The notes under the pieces: model-generated
Seen by the model: only the letters and a program-made list of their open reading frames with translations
The model's database searches: none
Told to the model about the DNA's origin: nothing
Shown: positions 17,037-25,165 of the stretch, one piece after another
Layout of the letters: every line of letters begins with the position of its first letter
Numbering within the stretch: position 1 is the stretch's first letter
Translations under genes and position numbers: made by a program
NCBI RefSeq assembly: GCF_003545715.1
Contig: NZ_QVNU01000009.1
Span: 62,001 to 126,000 of the forward strand
Length of the DNA: 64,000 nt
Source of the DNA: Taibaiella koreensis
GTDB taxonomy: Bacteria; Bacteroidota; Bacteroidia; Chitinophagales; Chitinophagaceae
Direction: 5' to 3'

Positions 17037-17181
17037 AATGCAGATGGGATGAGCATGGATTGCGGCGATATAGCCGCCAGGTATTTGCTGAATCCAAGAT
17101 AATGCCTTTCAATCAAACCTGCAACTGATATATCCGCCGGATCGCCATCGCCTCGAGACCTCCGGGTAAGTCGGATGGTCG

Positions 17182-18192
17182 CTAAAACCGGATCACCAGC
17201 TTGCCGATCGTACTGCCGCTTTCGAGCTGCCGGTGCGCCCGCTTCAGGTTTTCTGCGCTCAGGCCATCGTAGGTTTCCGTAAGCGTCGTCTGCAGCAAGC
17301 CCTCGTCAAGCAGGCCGGCGATACGATCGAGGATATGATGCTGTGCTATCATGTCTTCGGTTTGAAAAGTAGACCGGGTAAACATCAGTTCCCATGAAAA
17401 GCTGACGCTTTTACCTTTGATCTTATTCAGTGCAACCGGTTCGGCCGATCCTGTAATGGAGGCAATATGTCCCTGCGGCTTAATGAGCTCCGCTATAGCA
17501 TCCCAGTAAGCATTGAGATCTACAAGATCAAGGATAAAGTCGATATTATTAAAGCCGGCTTTGCGCACCTCATTCACCAGGTCTTTGTGATTGACCACAT
17601 GATCGGCGCCCATCTTCAGGCACCATGCTACGCTCTCCGGCCGGCTTGCGGTAGCGAGCACGGTAAGGCCGGCGATCTTTTTGGCCATCTGTATGGCAAT
17701 GGAACCTACGCCGCCGGCGCCGCCGATGATCAACACAGTCTTTCCCTTATCCCTTTCCCCGATACGGATACGGTCAAACAGGATCTCCCAGGCAGTAAGT
17801 GCTGTTAAAGGTAGTGCTGCTGCCGCTTCGGGGCTCAGGCTTTGGGGCTTTAGGCCCGCTATGCGTTCGTCTACCAATTGGTACTCGGCATTGCTGCCGG
17901 GCCGGTTGATATCACCGGCATAGTACACCAGGTCGCCGGGCCGGAACAGGCTGACCTGTTCACCTACGGCTTCTACAATACCCGTAGCGTCCCAGCCGAT
18001 GACCTTTGGCTGGTCCAGTATTTTATCCCTGGCGCTGTTTTGCCGTATTTTAAAATCTACCGGGTTTACCGATATAGCCGATATTTTCACGAGCAGGTCC
18101 CTGCCCCGTGGTGCGGGCTTTTCCGTTTCAAATTCAAGGAAGCTGTCTGCTTCGTTCAAAGGCAACGATGTCTTAAATCCTATAGCTTTCAT
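17182..18192 (-). CDS. Zinc-type alcohol dehydrogenase-like oxidoreductase (MDR, quinone reductase branch)
   Basis: 336 residues from the ATG at 18192 (MKAIGFKTSLPLNEADSFLE); an upstream extension to 18237 is unlikely because it is not family-like. The GroES-like N-terminus contains DLLVKISAISVNPVDFKIRQ and IGWDATGIVEAVGEQV. The Rossmann nucleotide motif is LIIGGAGGVGSIAIQMAKKI. The zinc-binding cysteines of classic ADH are absent, placing it in the NADPH:quinone reductase-like group. It probably reduces enones or quinones in the cytoplasm using NADPH. It lies 75 bases downstream of the royal-jelly-family gene on the same strand, so a two-gene operon is likely, and a divergent AraC regulator sits upstream at 19541. 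Confidence 0.88.
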   Translation of the reverse strand: MKAIGFKTSLPLNEADSFLEFETEKPAPRGRDLLVKISAISVNPVDFKIRQNSARDKILDQPKVIGWDATGIVEAVGEQVSLFRPGDLVYYAGDINRPGSNAEYQLVDERIAGLKPQSLSPEAAAALPLTALTAWEILFDRIRIGERDKGKTVLIIGGAGGVGSIAIQMAKKIAGLTVLATASRPESVAWCLKMGADHVVNHKDLVNEVRKAGFNNIDFILDLVDLNAYWDAIAELIKPQGHIASITGSAEPVALNKIKGKSVSFSWELMFTRSTFQTEDMIAQHHILDRIAGLLDEGLLQTTLTETYDGLSAENLKRAHRQLESGSTIGKLVIRF

Positions 18193-18267
18193 ATTGGTTA
18201 TTGTTATGTTGAATGTTATGCATAAAGGTACCGGCATTTCCGCCGCTCTTTTCCCGGCGCCGGTCTT

Positions 18268-19344
18268 TTATTTATTAAAACGGTATAAATAGTAAGGCGG
18301 TTTGCCCGTATCGGCGGCGCCGGTAAAGGCAGGCGTGGTGTTCAGCTGGTTGGCCGATACGTATATCCAGCCGCCGGGCGCCAGGTATACATTGTCGGGC
18401 CACAGAAGCCGTTGCCGGTCTTGCAGCACGGTGCGCAGCACGCCATCGGTACCGAGTTTCGTGATCGCATGTGCCTGCAGATCGGTGAAATAATGATTGC
18501 CTTCGGCATCGGTAGCAGCGCCATCGCTGAACGGTTTCGGGCCGGCGGCCGTTATCGCGGCGGCAATGACCTGGTCGTCCTGCCCTTCCCGGAACAGCTT
18601 TGCAGGTACACGATACCAGGTGGCACCGTTCATAGCGCCGAAGTATAAGGTTTCGCGATCGGCCGAAAGCGTAATGGGGTCGATGGCGACACGGGCCGGC
18701 TTACCTCCGAAATGGATCACTTTGTCATCGATCACCATATCCCTGTCCTCGGCCTGCAGAGAGGGATGTGCGCCGAAACGCCGGGCCTGCCCGGTTTCCA
18801 GGTTCAATGCGATAATACCCGGCTGGCTGATGTCGGCGAGGTATGCCCATCCATTTTTTTCGTCAATAGCAACATCCTGGGCAAAGGCGCCGGCAGGTGC
18901 AATGGTAGCGGGAAGCGTTATCCGGTGCAATACCTTATTGGCAGTAATGTCGAAACACCAAAGCCGGGTATATCCCAGCTCCAGTCCCATATCGGTTACC
19001 CAAAGGCGGTTGTGGTGATCGAATATAAGACCGAGCATGGCATCGAAGGTGCTGTCGGAGGCCTTGCGGCCATCCTTTTGGAAAGCGGCCGAAGGATAGG
19101 CTGCCGGTTTACCGTCAATGATCTCTACCAGCTGCATTTTTTTGCTGCCCAGCGGATGAATAGTCGCAAATACGCGCCCCTCGCGCGATACAGCCACATC
19201 GCCGGGTCTGTCGTTGAGCGCGGCCACTATCTCCAGGGAGTGAGACGATGTTGTATTTGCGGGTCTGCCTGCCTGTTGGGCAATTAAAGGTAGCTGGAAT
19301 ATAAGGACAGCTGCCGGTAGGCTCAATAATTGTCGATAGTTCAT
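18268..19344 (-). CDS. Major royal jelly protein (yellow)-family / SMP-30-like secreted protein
   Basis: 358 residues from the ATG at 19344. A signal peptide (MNYRQLLSLPAAVLIFQLPL, cleavage near LIAQQ) indicates export. The mature protein is a six-bladed propeller of the royal jelly type: RPGDVAVSREGRVFATIHPL, GLIFDHHNRLWVTDMGLELG, FAQDVAIDEKNGWAYLADIS, then ALNLETGQARRF, LSADRETLYFGAMNG and GAATDAEGNHYFTDLQ. Bacterial members are frequent in Bacteroidota; they may act as lactonases or binding proteins, but no activity is established here. It is the first gene of the pair with the oxidoreductase. Upstream starts reaching 19425 are rejected since the signal peptide begins at 19344. Confidence 0.85.
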   Translation of the reverse strand: MNYRQLLSLPAAVLIFQLPLIAQQAGRPANTTSSHSLEIVAALNDRPGDVAVSREGRVFATIHPLGSKKMQLVEIIDGKPAAYPSAAFQKDGRKASDSTFDAMLGLIFDHHNRLWVTDMGLELGYTRLWCFDITANKVLHRITLPATIAPAGAFAQDVAIDEKNGWAYLADISQPGIIALNLETGQARRFGAHPSLQAEDRDMVIDDKVIHFGGKPARVAIDPITLSADRETLYFGAMNGATWYRVPAKLFREGQDDQVIAAAITAAGPKPFSDGAATDAEGNHYFTDLQAHAITKLGTDGVLRTVLQDRQRLLWPDNVYLAPGGWIYVSANQLNTTPAFTGAADTGKPPYYLYRFNK

Positions 19345-19528
19345 ATTGGAGTGTTGTGTGCGTAAAAATGTTCTTTGAAAAAAAATAAAGATTATGCCAT
19401 GCATGGCTGCAAAAGCGGGGGGCATCTACCTGCTACCCTTAATCCAGGTGAACAGGCTATGTAACTGATGAAGCAAAATTATACTTGTATTATTGTTATT
19501 TCCGGTATCTTTATTCTGTAAAAAGGTA

Positions 19529-19536
19529 TATTTTTG
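19529..19536 (+). promoter_or_regulatory. Candidate -7 box immediately upstream of the AraC gene
   Basis: TATTTTTG matches TAnnTTTG exactly and ends five bases before the ATG at 19541. No clear -33 TTTG is seen about 20 bases upstream. If used, the transcript would be leaderless or nearly so. Confidence 0.35.
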
Positions 19537-19540
19537 CCTT

Positions 19541-20377
19541 ATGGAAAAAGGTGATCTGTACTCTCCTTACAGTATTCAATTTGAGACGCTGGACGAATTT
19601 CCTCCGGTAAAGACCCGGAAGCATTTCTTTGAATTGGTCTATATACTGTCAGGTGCGGGGCAGCATTGTATCAACCAGCATTCTTTTTCGTATGGGGAAA
19701 ACCATATGTTCCTTATCACACCGCAGGACTGCAGCAGATTCACAATTGAGCAAACCACACGCTTTTTCTTTCTGCGCTTCAGTAACATCTACCTGGAACA
19801 GAACGGTCTTTCATCGGAAAATATTCAACGGCTGGAATTCATACTGCAACATGCCAATCATAAGCCCGGCTGCATTCTGAAGAACCAGAGCGACAAAACG
19901 CTCGTGCGGCCTATGGTAGAGGCTTTGATCCGTGAAGCTGTGAACCGCGATCTTTACGACCGGGAGATCACGCAGCAACTGGTCAATACGATGATCGTAG
20001 TGGTAGCGCGTAACATTGCCAAGTATCTGCCGGAGAAGGTTGATAGCGCCTCGGAAGAAAAGGTCATTGAGATATTGAACTATATACAAGCGCATATTTA
20101 TGAGCCGGAACTTCTGCGTGCAGCAGTAGTAGCGCGGCATTTCGGCATATCGGAGCACTACCTGGGCCGCTATTTCAAAAAACATTGCAACGAGACAATG
20201 CAGTCGTATACCAACAATTATAAGGCTACGCTTATTGAGCACCGGCTGAAGCACAGCGATAAACGGATCAATGAGATCGTGGCCGAGCTGGGCTTTACAG
20301 ATGAAAGCCACCTGAACAAGTTCTTTAAAGCGCACCGGGGGCTCAGCCCCAGGCAATACCGGGCGACATTGCTATAG
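19541..20377 (+). CDS. AraC-family transcriptional regulator
   Basis: 278 residues from the ATG at 19541 (MEKGDLYSPYSIQFETLDEF). The N-terminal half is a cupin-like sensor (KHFFELVYILSGAGQHCINQ, then SYGENHMFLITPQDCSRFTI). The C-terminus holds the two AraC helix-turn-helix units: ELLRAAVVARHFGISEHYLG with RYFKKHCNETMQSYTNNYK, then KRINEIVAELGFTDESHLNK with FFKAHRGLSPRQYRA. It is divergent from the royal-jelly-family/oxidoreductase pair with a 196-base intergenic region, so it probably controls that pair. The inducer is unknown. Confidence 0.9.
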   Translation: MEKGDLYSPYSIQFETLDEFPPVKTRKHFFELVYILSGAGQHCINQHSFSYGENHMFLITPQDCSRFTIEQTTRFFFLRFSNIYLEQNGLSSENIQRLEFILQHANHKPGCILKNQSDKTLVRPMVEALIREAVNRDLYDREITQQLVNTMIVVVARNIAKYLPEKVDSASEEKVIEILNYIQAHIYEPELLRAAVVARHFGISEHYLGRYFKKHCNETMQSYTNNYKATLIEHRLKHSDKRINEIVAELGFTDESHLNKFFKAHRGLSPRQYRATLL

Positions 20378-20403
20378 GCAGTGCCACCGACCTGCGGCCA
20401 TGC

Positions 20404-20928
20404 TCAGGCAATATCTATTCGGTAGCGTAGTATAGGCTCGCCGTTGTGCCCGCTGTGCCGTCCGGGTTCCGATATCCCGCCGTTTTTCTCTATAATGCTC
20501 CGGGAGGCAATATTTCCGGTATCGCAAGTCAGCAGTAAGCTACTATTTTGTCGCCGGTCGATCTTTTGCAGCAGCAGACCCAGCATAATACTGCCATAGC
20601 CTTTGTTCCTGTGGCGTGGCGCCACATCGAAGCCGATATGTCCGCCGGCGCGGCTCAGGTATTCGTTCAGCACCGGCCGGTATCTTATGGTTCCGTAAAC
20701 CGTTCCGCTTTCATCGGTTAGCCAATAAGTTGTTGCAGGAACATAGTCTTTGGGAAGGCTGATACCGGAAGCCTCATCCCGTTTTGTCGCGACATAGCGG
20801 GTAAAGCCGGTGAGCGCGGGTTTAAAGGCCTCTTATTTTTCATATTCGGCATGCAGCCTGAAATCTTCGGCCATAGCCACAAACGCCTCACGGTAATTTT
20901 CATCAGGTTCGATCAATAGGAGCGGCAT
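20404..20928 (-). pseudogene. GNAT acetyltransferase gene with one in-frame TAA stop
   Basis: From the ATG at 20928 the frame gives MPLLLIEPDENYREAFVAMA to codon 31, a TAA at codon 32 (20833-20835), and then stays open in the same frame for 142 more codons to the TGA at 20404-20406. The part after the stop contains YVPATTYWLTDESGTVYGTI and the acetyl-CoA loop DVAPRHRNKGYGSIMLGLLL, as in the predicted acetyltransferases of COG3981. Everything needed for a 174-residue enzyme is present except for the single stop, which in relatives is probably a Glu or Gln codon. The damage is therefore recent, or it is a sequencing error. Internal starts could express only the C-terminal part. Confidence 0.8.
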
Positions 20929-20978
20929 ACACCAGCATTTTTTAAGTGACTATCTCTATAATTAGGAAGCAAAACAAT

Positions 20979-21106
20979 CTCCGGTCCCTGAGCCTGTCGA
21001 ACTTTTCTCACCGGAGGTAAAGGACAGCTATAAATGGTGCTTCGACGGGCTCAGCAACCGCTATCAAGACGAATTTGGCTAATGTTTCTTATATCGGGAT
21101 CGTCAG
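20979..21106. repeat. Dispersed intergenic palindromic repeat, copy 1 (REP-like)
   Basis: The element has inverted arms CTGAGCCTGTCGAA (about 20988) and TTCGACGGGCTCAG (about 21041) around aggacagctataaatggtg, and a tail ending TATCGGGATCGTCAG. A second copy lies at 38353-38462; over about 87 shared bases I count nine mismatches. Copy 1 carries some 18 extra bases forming an inner hairpin (CTCCGG...CCGGAG). Both copies stop just before the stop codon of a minus-strand gene. Confidence 0.75.
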
Positions 21107-21110
21107 TTTT

Positions 21111-21851
21111 TTATTTAAACCTTGCCAGGAAAGCTTCTTTCCTTCTTACCGATACCTCTATGGCCACCCCGTTCTCCATTTCGATATAGCCGCCTCTTCC
21201 CCTATGGTACATTTTAATGAATTGCAGGTTGACCAGGTGGGCATGGTGTACCCGGGAGAACATTGATACAGGAAGCAATTGTTCATATTCCTTGATGTTT
21301 CGCGATACCAGGTAGGATTTTCCATTGACTATAAAGACTTCCGTATACGCGCCTTTCGCTTCCAGGCGTATAATGTCGGCTACGGAGATAAATACATAGC
21401 CTTCGTTGCTGGGAATGGCGATCTTCTGTGCCTGCGCCGGCTGTTGTATGTTGGACAGGAGCAGCTCCAGCTGCCGTGTTACGGATTTGCTTGCCAGCCG
21501 TTCCTCTGCCCGCTGTACAGCTGCTACCAGCTCCGGCACCGATACCGGCTTCAGGATATAGTCCAGCGCGCTGTACCGGATCGCCTGGAGCAGAAAGTTG
21601 TCATACGCCGAAACGAAAATGACTTCTATATGCTTGTTCCGCATCTTGTCCAGCAGGTCGAAGCCGCTTCCGTTAGGCATTTGTATGTCCAGGAAAATCA
21701 GCTGTGGTTCCAGTTCCTTTATCAGCCGCGCTGCGTCGGTAATATCGAGGCAGCTGCCGGCAACAGCAACCGAAGGACAGTATTGTTCTAATATGCGGGC
21801 TAACACCTCCGAATTGCTAGGTTCGTCATCTACCAGGATTGTTTTGATCAT
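21111..21851 (-). CDS. LytTR-family response regulator
   Basis: 246 residues. The receiver domain (1-120) shows the acidic pocket IKTILVDDEPSNSEVLARIL, the phospho-acceptor aspartate in PQLIFLDIQMPNGSGFDLLD, and the conserved lysine in LDYILKPVSVPEL. The C-terminal LytTR DNA-binding domain includes EGYVFISVADIIRLEAKGAY, SRNIKEYEQLLPVSMFSRVH and HAHLVNLQFIKMYHRGRGGY. Its start overlaps the stop of the propeller kinase by four bases (ATGA), so the pair is co-translated and almost certainly a cognate two-component system. It ends right at repeat copy 1. Target promoters cannot be read from the sequence. Confidence 0.94.
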   Translation of the reverse strand: MIKTILVDDEPSNSEVLARILEQYCPSVAVAGSCLDITDAARLIKELEPQLIFLDIQMPNGSGFDLLDKMRNKHIEVIFVSAYDNFLLQAIRYSALDYILKPVSVPELVAAVQRAEERLASKSVTRQLELLLSNIQQPAQAQKIAIPSNEGYVFISVADIIRLEAKGAYTEVFIVNGKSYLVSRNIKEYEQLLPVSMFSRVHHAHLVNLQFIKMYHRGRGGYIEMENGVAIEVSVRRKEAFLARFK

Positions 21852-24712
21852 ATCGGTTGGTTTAAAGGAAAGTAAAATAAGACGAGGGTGCCGGTTGCCG
21901 TCCCGGTTTCGTACTGATCAATGATCTCAAAGCGGATGTTCGACCGGTGCGACCTGTTGTAAAGCGCAATGCGTTCCTCCGTGAGCGCAATACCTTTTGA
22001 ATTGTGGATCGTAATGGTGCGTTGCTTCAGCGCTTCGGTGTATCGCCGGCCCACGCCGTTGTCAGCTATGGCTACTACAAGGCAGTCGCCGGCAATGTTG
22101 ACAGCCAGATCTATGTGTCCGGCTTTATCCCTCCGGTTCTGGATACCATGCCTGATGCTGTTCTCAATAAAGGGTTGGATCACAAAGGAAGGGATCACGA
22201 TCTCTTCGGTAAGCAGGTCGGGCTGTACCTGCAGGCTGTAGGAAAAGGCTTCTGAGTGTTTGGTACGTTCCAGTTCCAGGTACGTGGTAAGGAAGTCCAG
22301 TTCTTTATCCAGGCTGATAGCCGGGAGCGCCGAGGTTTCAAACAGGAGCCGCAGGAGCCGGGAGAAATCCTGGATGAATTTACTGGCGCCGGCGAGGTCC
22401 TTATCGATCACATACTGGTAAAAGGAATTGAGGCTGTTAAAGATGAAGTGCGGGTTCATTTGTGCGCGAAGGGCCATTTGTTCCAGCTCGATGATCCTGG
22501 ACTTCAGTTCTACCTTCTCCCGCCGGCGCTTTTGTACGCGCTGTGTGCGCCACCAGAACACGGAAAAGAAAAGCCCCAGTACCAACAGCAGGAAGGCAAA
22601 CTGAACCCAACCATAATGCCACCATTTCTTCTGGACCGTAAAAGCAAAGCGGATCGTATTGCTGCGGCCGTCGAAGCGGTCGGTTGCGTACAGCTCCAAA
22701 ATATAGGCGCCGGGCGGCAGCGAAGGATAGTGCAGGGATTGCTCGCGTGTTTGTTGCCAGATGCTGCTGAGCCCGTTTAGCCGGTAACTATAGCGAACAT
22801 CGCCCAGTGAAGGCAAGGATATGCCTGCAAAGGAAAAGCGGATATTGTTGTCGCCGGGCGCCAGGTTGATATCGCCGGTATCAGAAGGTAAGCCTTGTCC
22901 CGATACGGTTATATTGGTAAGCACGAGGTTAAAGAAGGGCTTTCGTCTTACCCGGCTGATATCGAGCAGCGCCAGGCCTTCGCTGGTGCCCACCCACACT
23001 TGCTTCCCTTCGGCATAGATACAATTAATATTGTTGGAGGGCAGACCGTCCGGTACTTTATACCAGTCGATGCGGAAGGCCTGTTCCGGGTCAATAACAT
23101 TGAGACCGTCGATGGTGCCCACATAGGCTTTTGTGCCATCGGTGAAGAGACATTTGCATATAGGACTGGTAAGGCCATTGGTTTCGTCGAACCGGCGCAC
23201 TACTTCATCGTCCCTGATGTAGTAGACGCCGTTATCTGAGGTTGTAACCCATAGGAGATCGTTCTTATAGCTGTAAGCAATGGCGTTAATGCTTCCCTTT
23301 ACCAGCGGTGTCCGCCCTTTTACCGGATAAGATGACTGTCCGGGAGGTATCATGAAGAGGCCATCCAGCGTACCCGCATAATAGACGCCATTTCTATAAT
23401 AACCACAGGTAAGCCGTTGGCCGACATTGACAGAATCCAGCAGCAGGTTGGGGGGGCGCAGCTTATATAAAGCGCCCGCCCCCGTGGCCATGACAAAGGT
23501 GTCTTTGATATTCATCAGCGATTTGTGACCCATGAAATTTTTGAAAATGCCCTTTTCGCGCAATAGCTTCACCAGGCCATAATAGGGAAGCCGGCGCATA
23601 TTACCTTCAGGCGAAGAAAGCAGAACCGGGTCGACTTCCTTTGGGGTCATTTTGCGTTCAATCGCTGTATGGTCCTTGTTTAGCTTCCAGAATTGCCAGT
23701 TGTTGGAACCGATCCATAGTTCGTCGTTACGCCGGTAAAAATCGTAGACCTGGAGTCCTTTGTCGCTGATGAGCCGGCCGGCCGATAAGGGGAAATAATA
23801 GACGCCGGCGCCGCTGGTACCCAGCCAAATGCCTGAATCGGCGTCGACAATACAACAATTCACCACTATACCGGAGAGCAGGGTGTCCTTCGTTCTGTCG
23901 GCGTCGAGGTCGTAAATATAGCCGCCGGCAGCAGAAGTCAGCAGCACATTGGGACGCTGCAACGGCAATACAGAGATCACATTATCCGACACTTTGATCT
24001 GCCTGGGAGGCATGCCCTCCCTGAAGATGATAAAGCTTCTGTCGCTCCAGTCGACCACCCAGCCAAGCACCGTTCCGGGGCCCCAGGGATGAATGGGGGG
24101 GCACCAGTCAAGGTTAAACGCATGCACTTTATATTTCCTCAGGTATGGTTTTACAATACTCAGAGGTAAAGTTGTAGCAGTAGGCCTGAGAATGGGTTCA
24201 AAAAATCCAGGGCCGGAATAAGGATTGGGATAGCGTATACCCCGGTTGTGGATGTCGATATAGATGACTTCTGTAGGCGTGTTGATCAGTATATTGCCAA
24301 GGGCGTCTTCTGAAAATCCTTTGTTTTCCGATAACGCGGGCAAGCTTCTGAGCAAAGAATCATTCTCGCTGCTGTGGATCTTGCCCCTGTAGTAATAACA
24401 AAACCCTTTTTGGAAAGGAGACATCCATATGCGGCCTTTCTGGTCGGGATACAGGGAGTTAACATCATTACTGGGCAGGCCATCTTTCACCGTGAAATTT
24501 TTAAAAGTGGTACCGTCAAACCGGCTGACACCGGTTTCTGTTGCCACCCACATAAATCCGTCATTGTCCTGCACTATGGAATATATGTTGTCGCCGGCGA
24601 GTCCTTCTCTTACCGTAAACCGGTAGTAGCTGTGCTTCCCGGCCTGTACCCGCAGGGCACAGCAGCACAGGATCATCAAAAGAAAATATTGCCAACAATC
24701 TCGGATACGCAT
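21848..24712 (-). CDS. Propeller sensor histidine kinase, LytS/YehU-like
   Basis: 954 residues. A signal peptide (MRIRDCWQYFLLMILCCCAL) precedes a long periplasmic region of two-component regulator propeller repeats (GDNIYSIVQDNDGFMWVATE, TGVSRFDGTTFKNFTVKDGL, INCIYAEGKQVWVGTSEGLA) and a Y_Y_Y domain ending near IRFAFTVQKK. A membrane segment (VQFAFLLLVLGLFFSVFWW) leads to the PF06580-type kinase core LEQMALRAQMNPHFIFNSLN with the phospho-accepting histidine, then an ATPase region (PSFVIQPFIENSIRHGIQNR, VVAIADNGVGRRYTEALK). Such systems in Bacteroidota often sense carbohydrates or envelope signals; the ligand is unknown. It overlaps the LytTR regulator gene by four bases. Confidence 0.93.
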   Translation of the reverse strand: MRIRDCWQYFLLMILCCCALRVQAGKHSYYRFTVREGLAGDNIYSIVQDNDGFMWVATETGVSRFDGTTFKNFTVKDGLPSNDVNSLYPDQKGRIWMSPFQKGFCYYYRGKIHSSENDSLLRSLPALSENKGFSEDALGNILINTPTEVIYIDIHNRGIRYPNPYSGPGFFEPILRPTATTLPLSIVKPYLRKYKVHAFNLDWCPPIHPWGPGTVLGWVVDWSDRSFIIFREGMPPRQIKVSDNVISVLPLQRPNVLLTSAAGGYIYDLDADRTKDTLLSGIVVNCCIVDADSGIWLGTSGAGVYYFPLSAGRLISDKGLQVYDFYRRNDELWIGSNNWQFWKLNKDHTAIERKMTPKEVDPVLLSSPEGNMRRLPYYGLVKLLREKGIFKNFMGHKSLMNIKDTFVMATGAGALYKLRPPNLLLDSVNVGQRLTCGYYRNGVYYAGTLDGLFMIPPGQSSYPVKGRTPLVKGSINAIAYSYKNDLLWVTTSDNGVYYIRDDEVVRRFDETNGLTSPICKCLFTDGTKAYVGTIDGLNVIDPEQAFRIDWYKVPDGLPSNNINCIYAEGKQVWVGTSEGLALLDISRVRRKPFFNLVLTNITVSGQGLPSDTGDINLAPGDNNIRFSFAGISLPSLGDVRYSYRLNGLSSIWQQTREQSLHYPSLPPGAYILELYATDRFDGRSNTIRFAFTVQKKWWHYGWVQFAFLLLVLGLFFSVFWWRTQRVQKRRREKVELKSRIIELEQMALRAQMNPHFIFNSLNSFYQYVIDKDLAGASKFIQDFSRLLRLLFETSALPAISLDKELDFLTTYLELERTKHSEAFSYSLQVQPDLLTEEIVIPSFVIQPFIENSIRHGIQNRRDKAGHIDLAVNIAGDCLVVAIADNGVGRRYTEALKQRTITIHNSKGIALTEERIALYNRSHRSNIRFEIIDQYETGTATGTLVLFYFPLNQPI

Positions 24713-25165
24713 GGTGCTATTGGTCTGGGCTACATTCTTTCAGCCGGTTCTGATCTTTCAGGTATCCCCCTTACGTAATGAAGGGCAGCACCTTGAGCAC
24801 AAATGTAATTAAAATGCGTTGCTGTTGCTAGGGGAATAGAAATGTAGCCACCGGCGCCGGGGGAATAAGTAGCGCAGGAAGCCGCCCGCGGTCGGGCGGC
24901 ACCGGTTTCAGCAGCTACAGATGGATTGTTTTTATAGAAAAAACATATCAGGTTCCCTTTCGACGAGGAACCCGATGCCATTACCAAAGCCTGCAGCGTG
25001 GTATCGCATCCAGTAGTATGGACCTGCAAGATATAAAACCCGGGCAACAGAAATGCGGGAAAAGCCGTTTACAGATCACATTGCGGGAAAAGGAAGTGCC
25101 GGGGCTTGTCCATAAGGAATACAACAGCCGGAACTCAATTATTGACGCGCTCTTGTACGTACGAA
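24713..25165. other. Intergenic region with a strong GC hairpin, no supported gene
   Basis: 453 bases between two minus-strand kinase genes. GCCGCCCG (24881-24888) and CGGGCGGC (24893-24900) form a perfect 8-bp stem with a 4-base loop, but no T-run follows on either strand, so it is not a classic terminator. A minus-strand open frame starting with TTG covers 24730-25047 but is not convincing. I see no repeat shared with other gaps. Confidence 0.4.

Noticed and set aside
24730-25047. 105-codon minus-strand open frame starting TTG, with text LPGFYILQVHTTGCDTT
   Set aside because: The start is a TTG, composition is unlike neighbours, and no motif or promoter supports it; it spans a GC hairpin. 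Possibly a decayed fragment at most.
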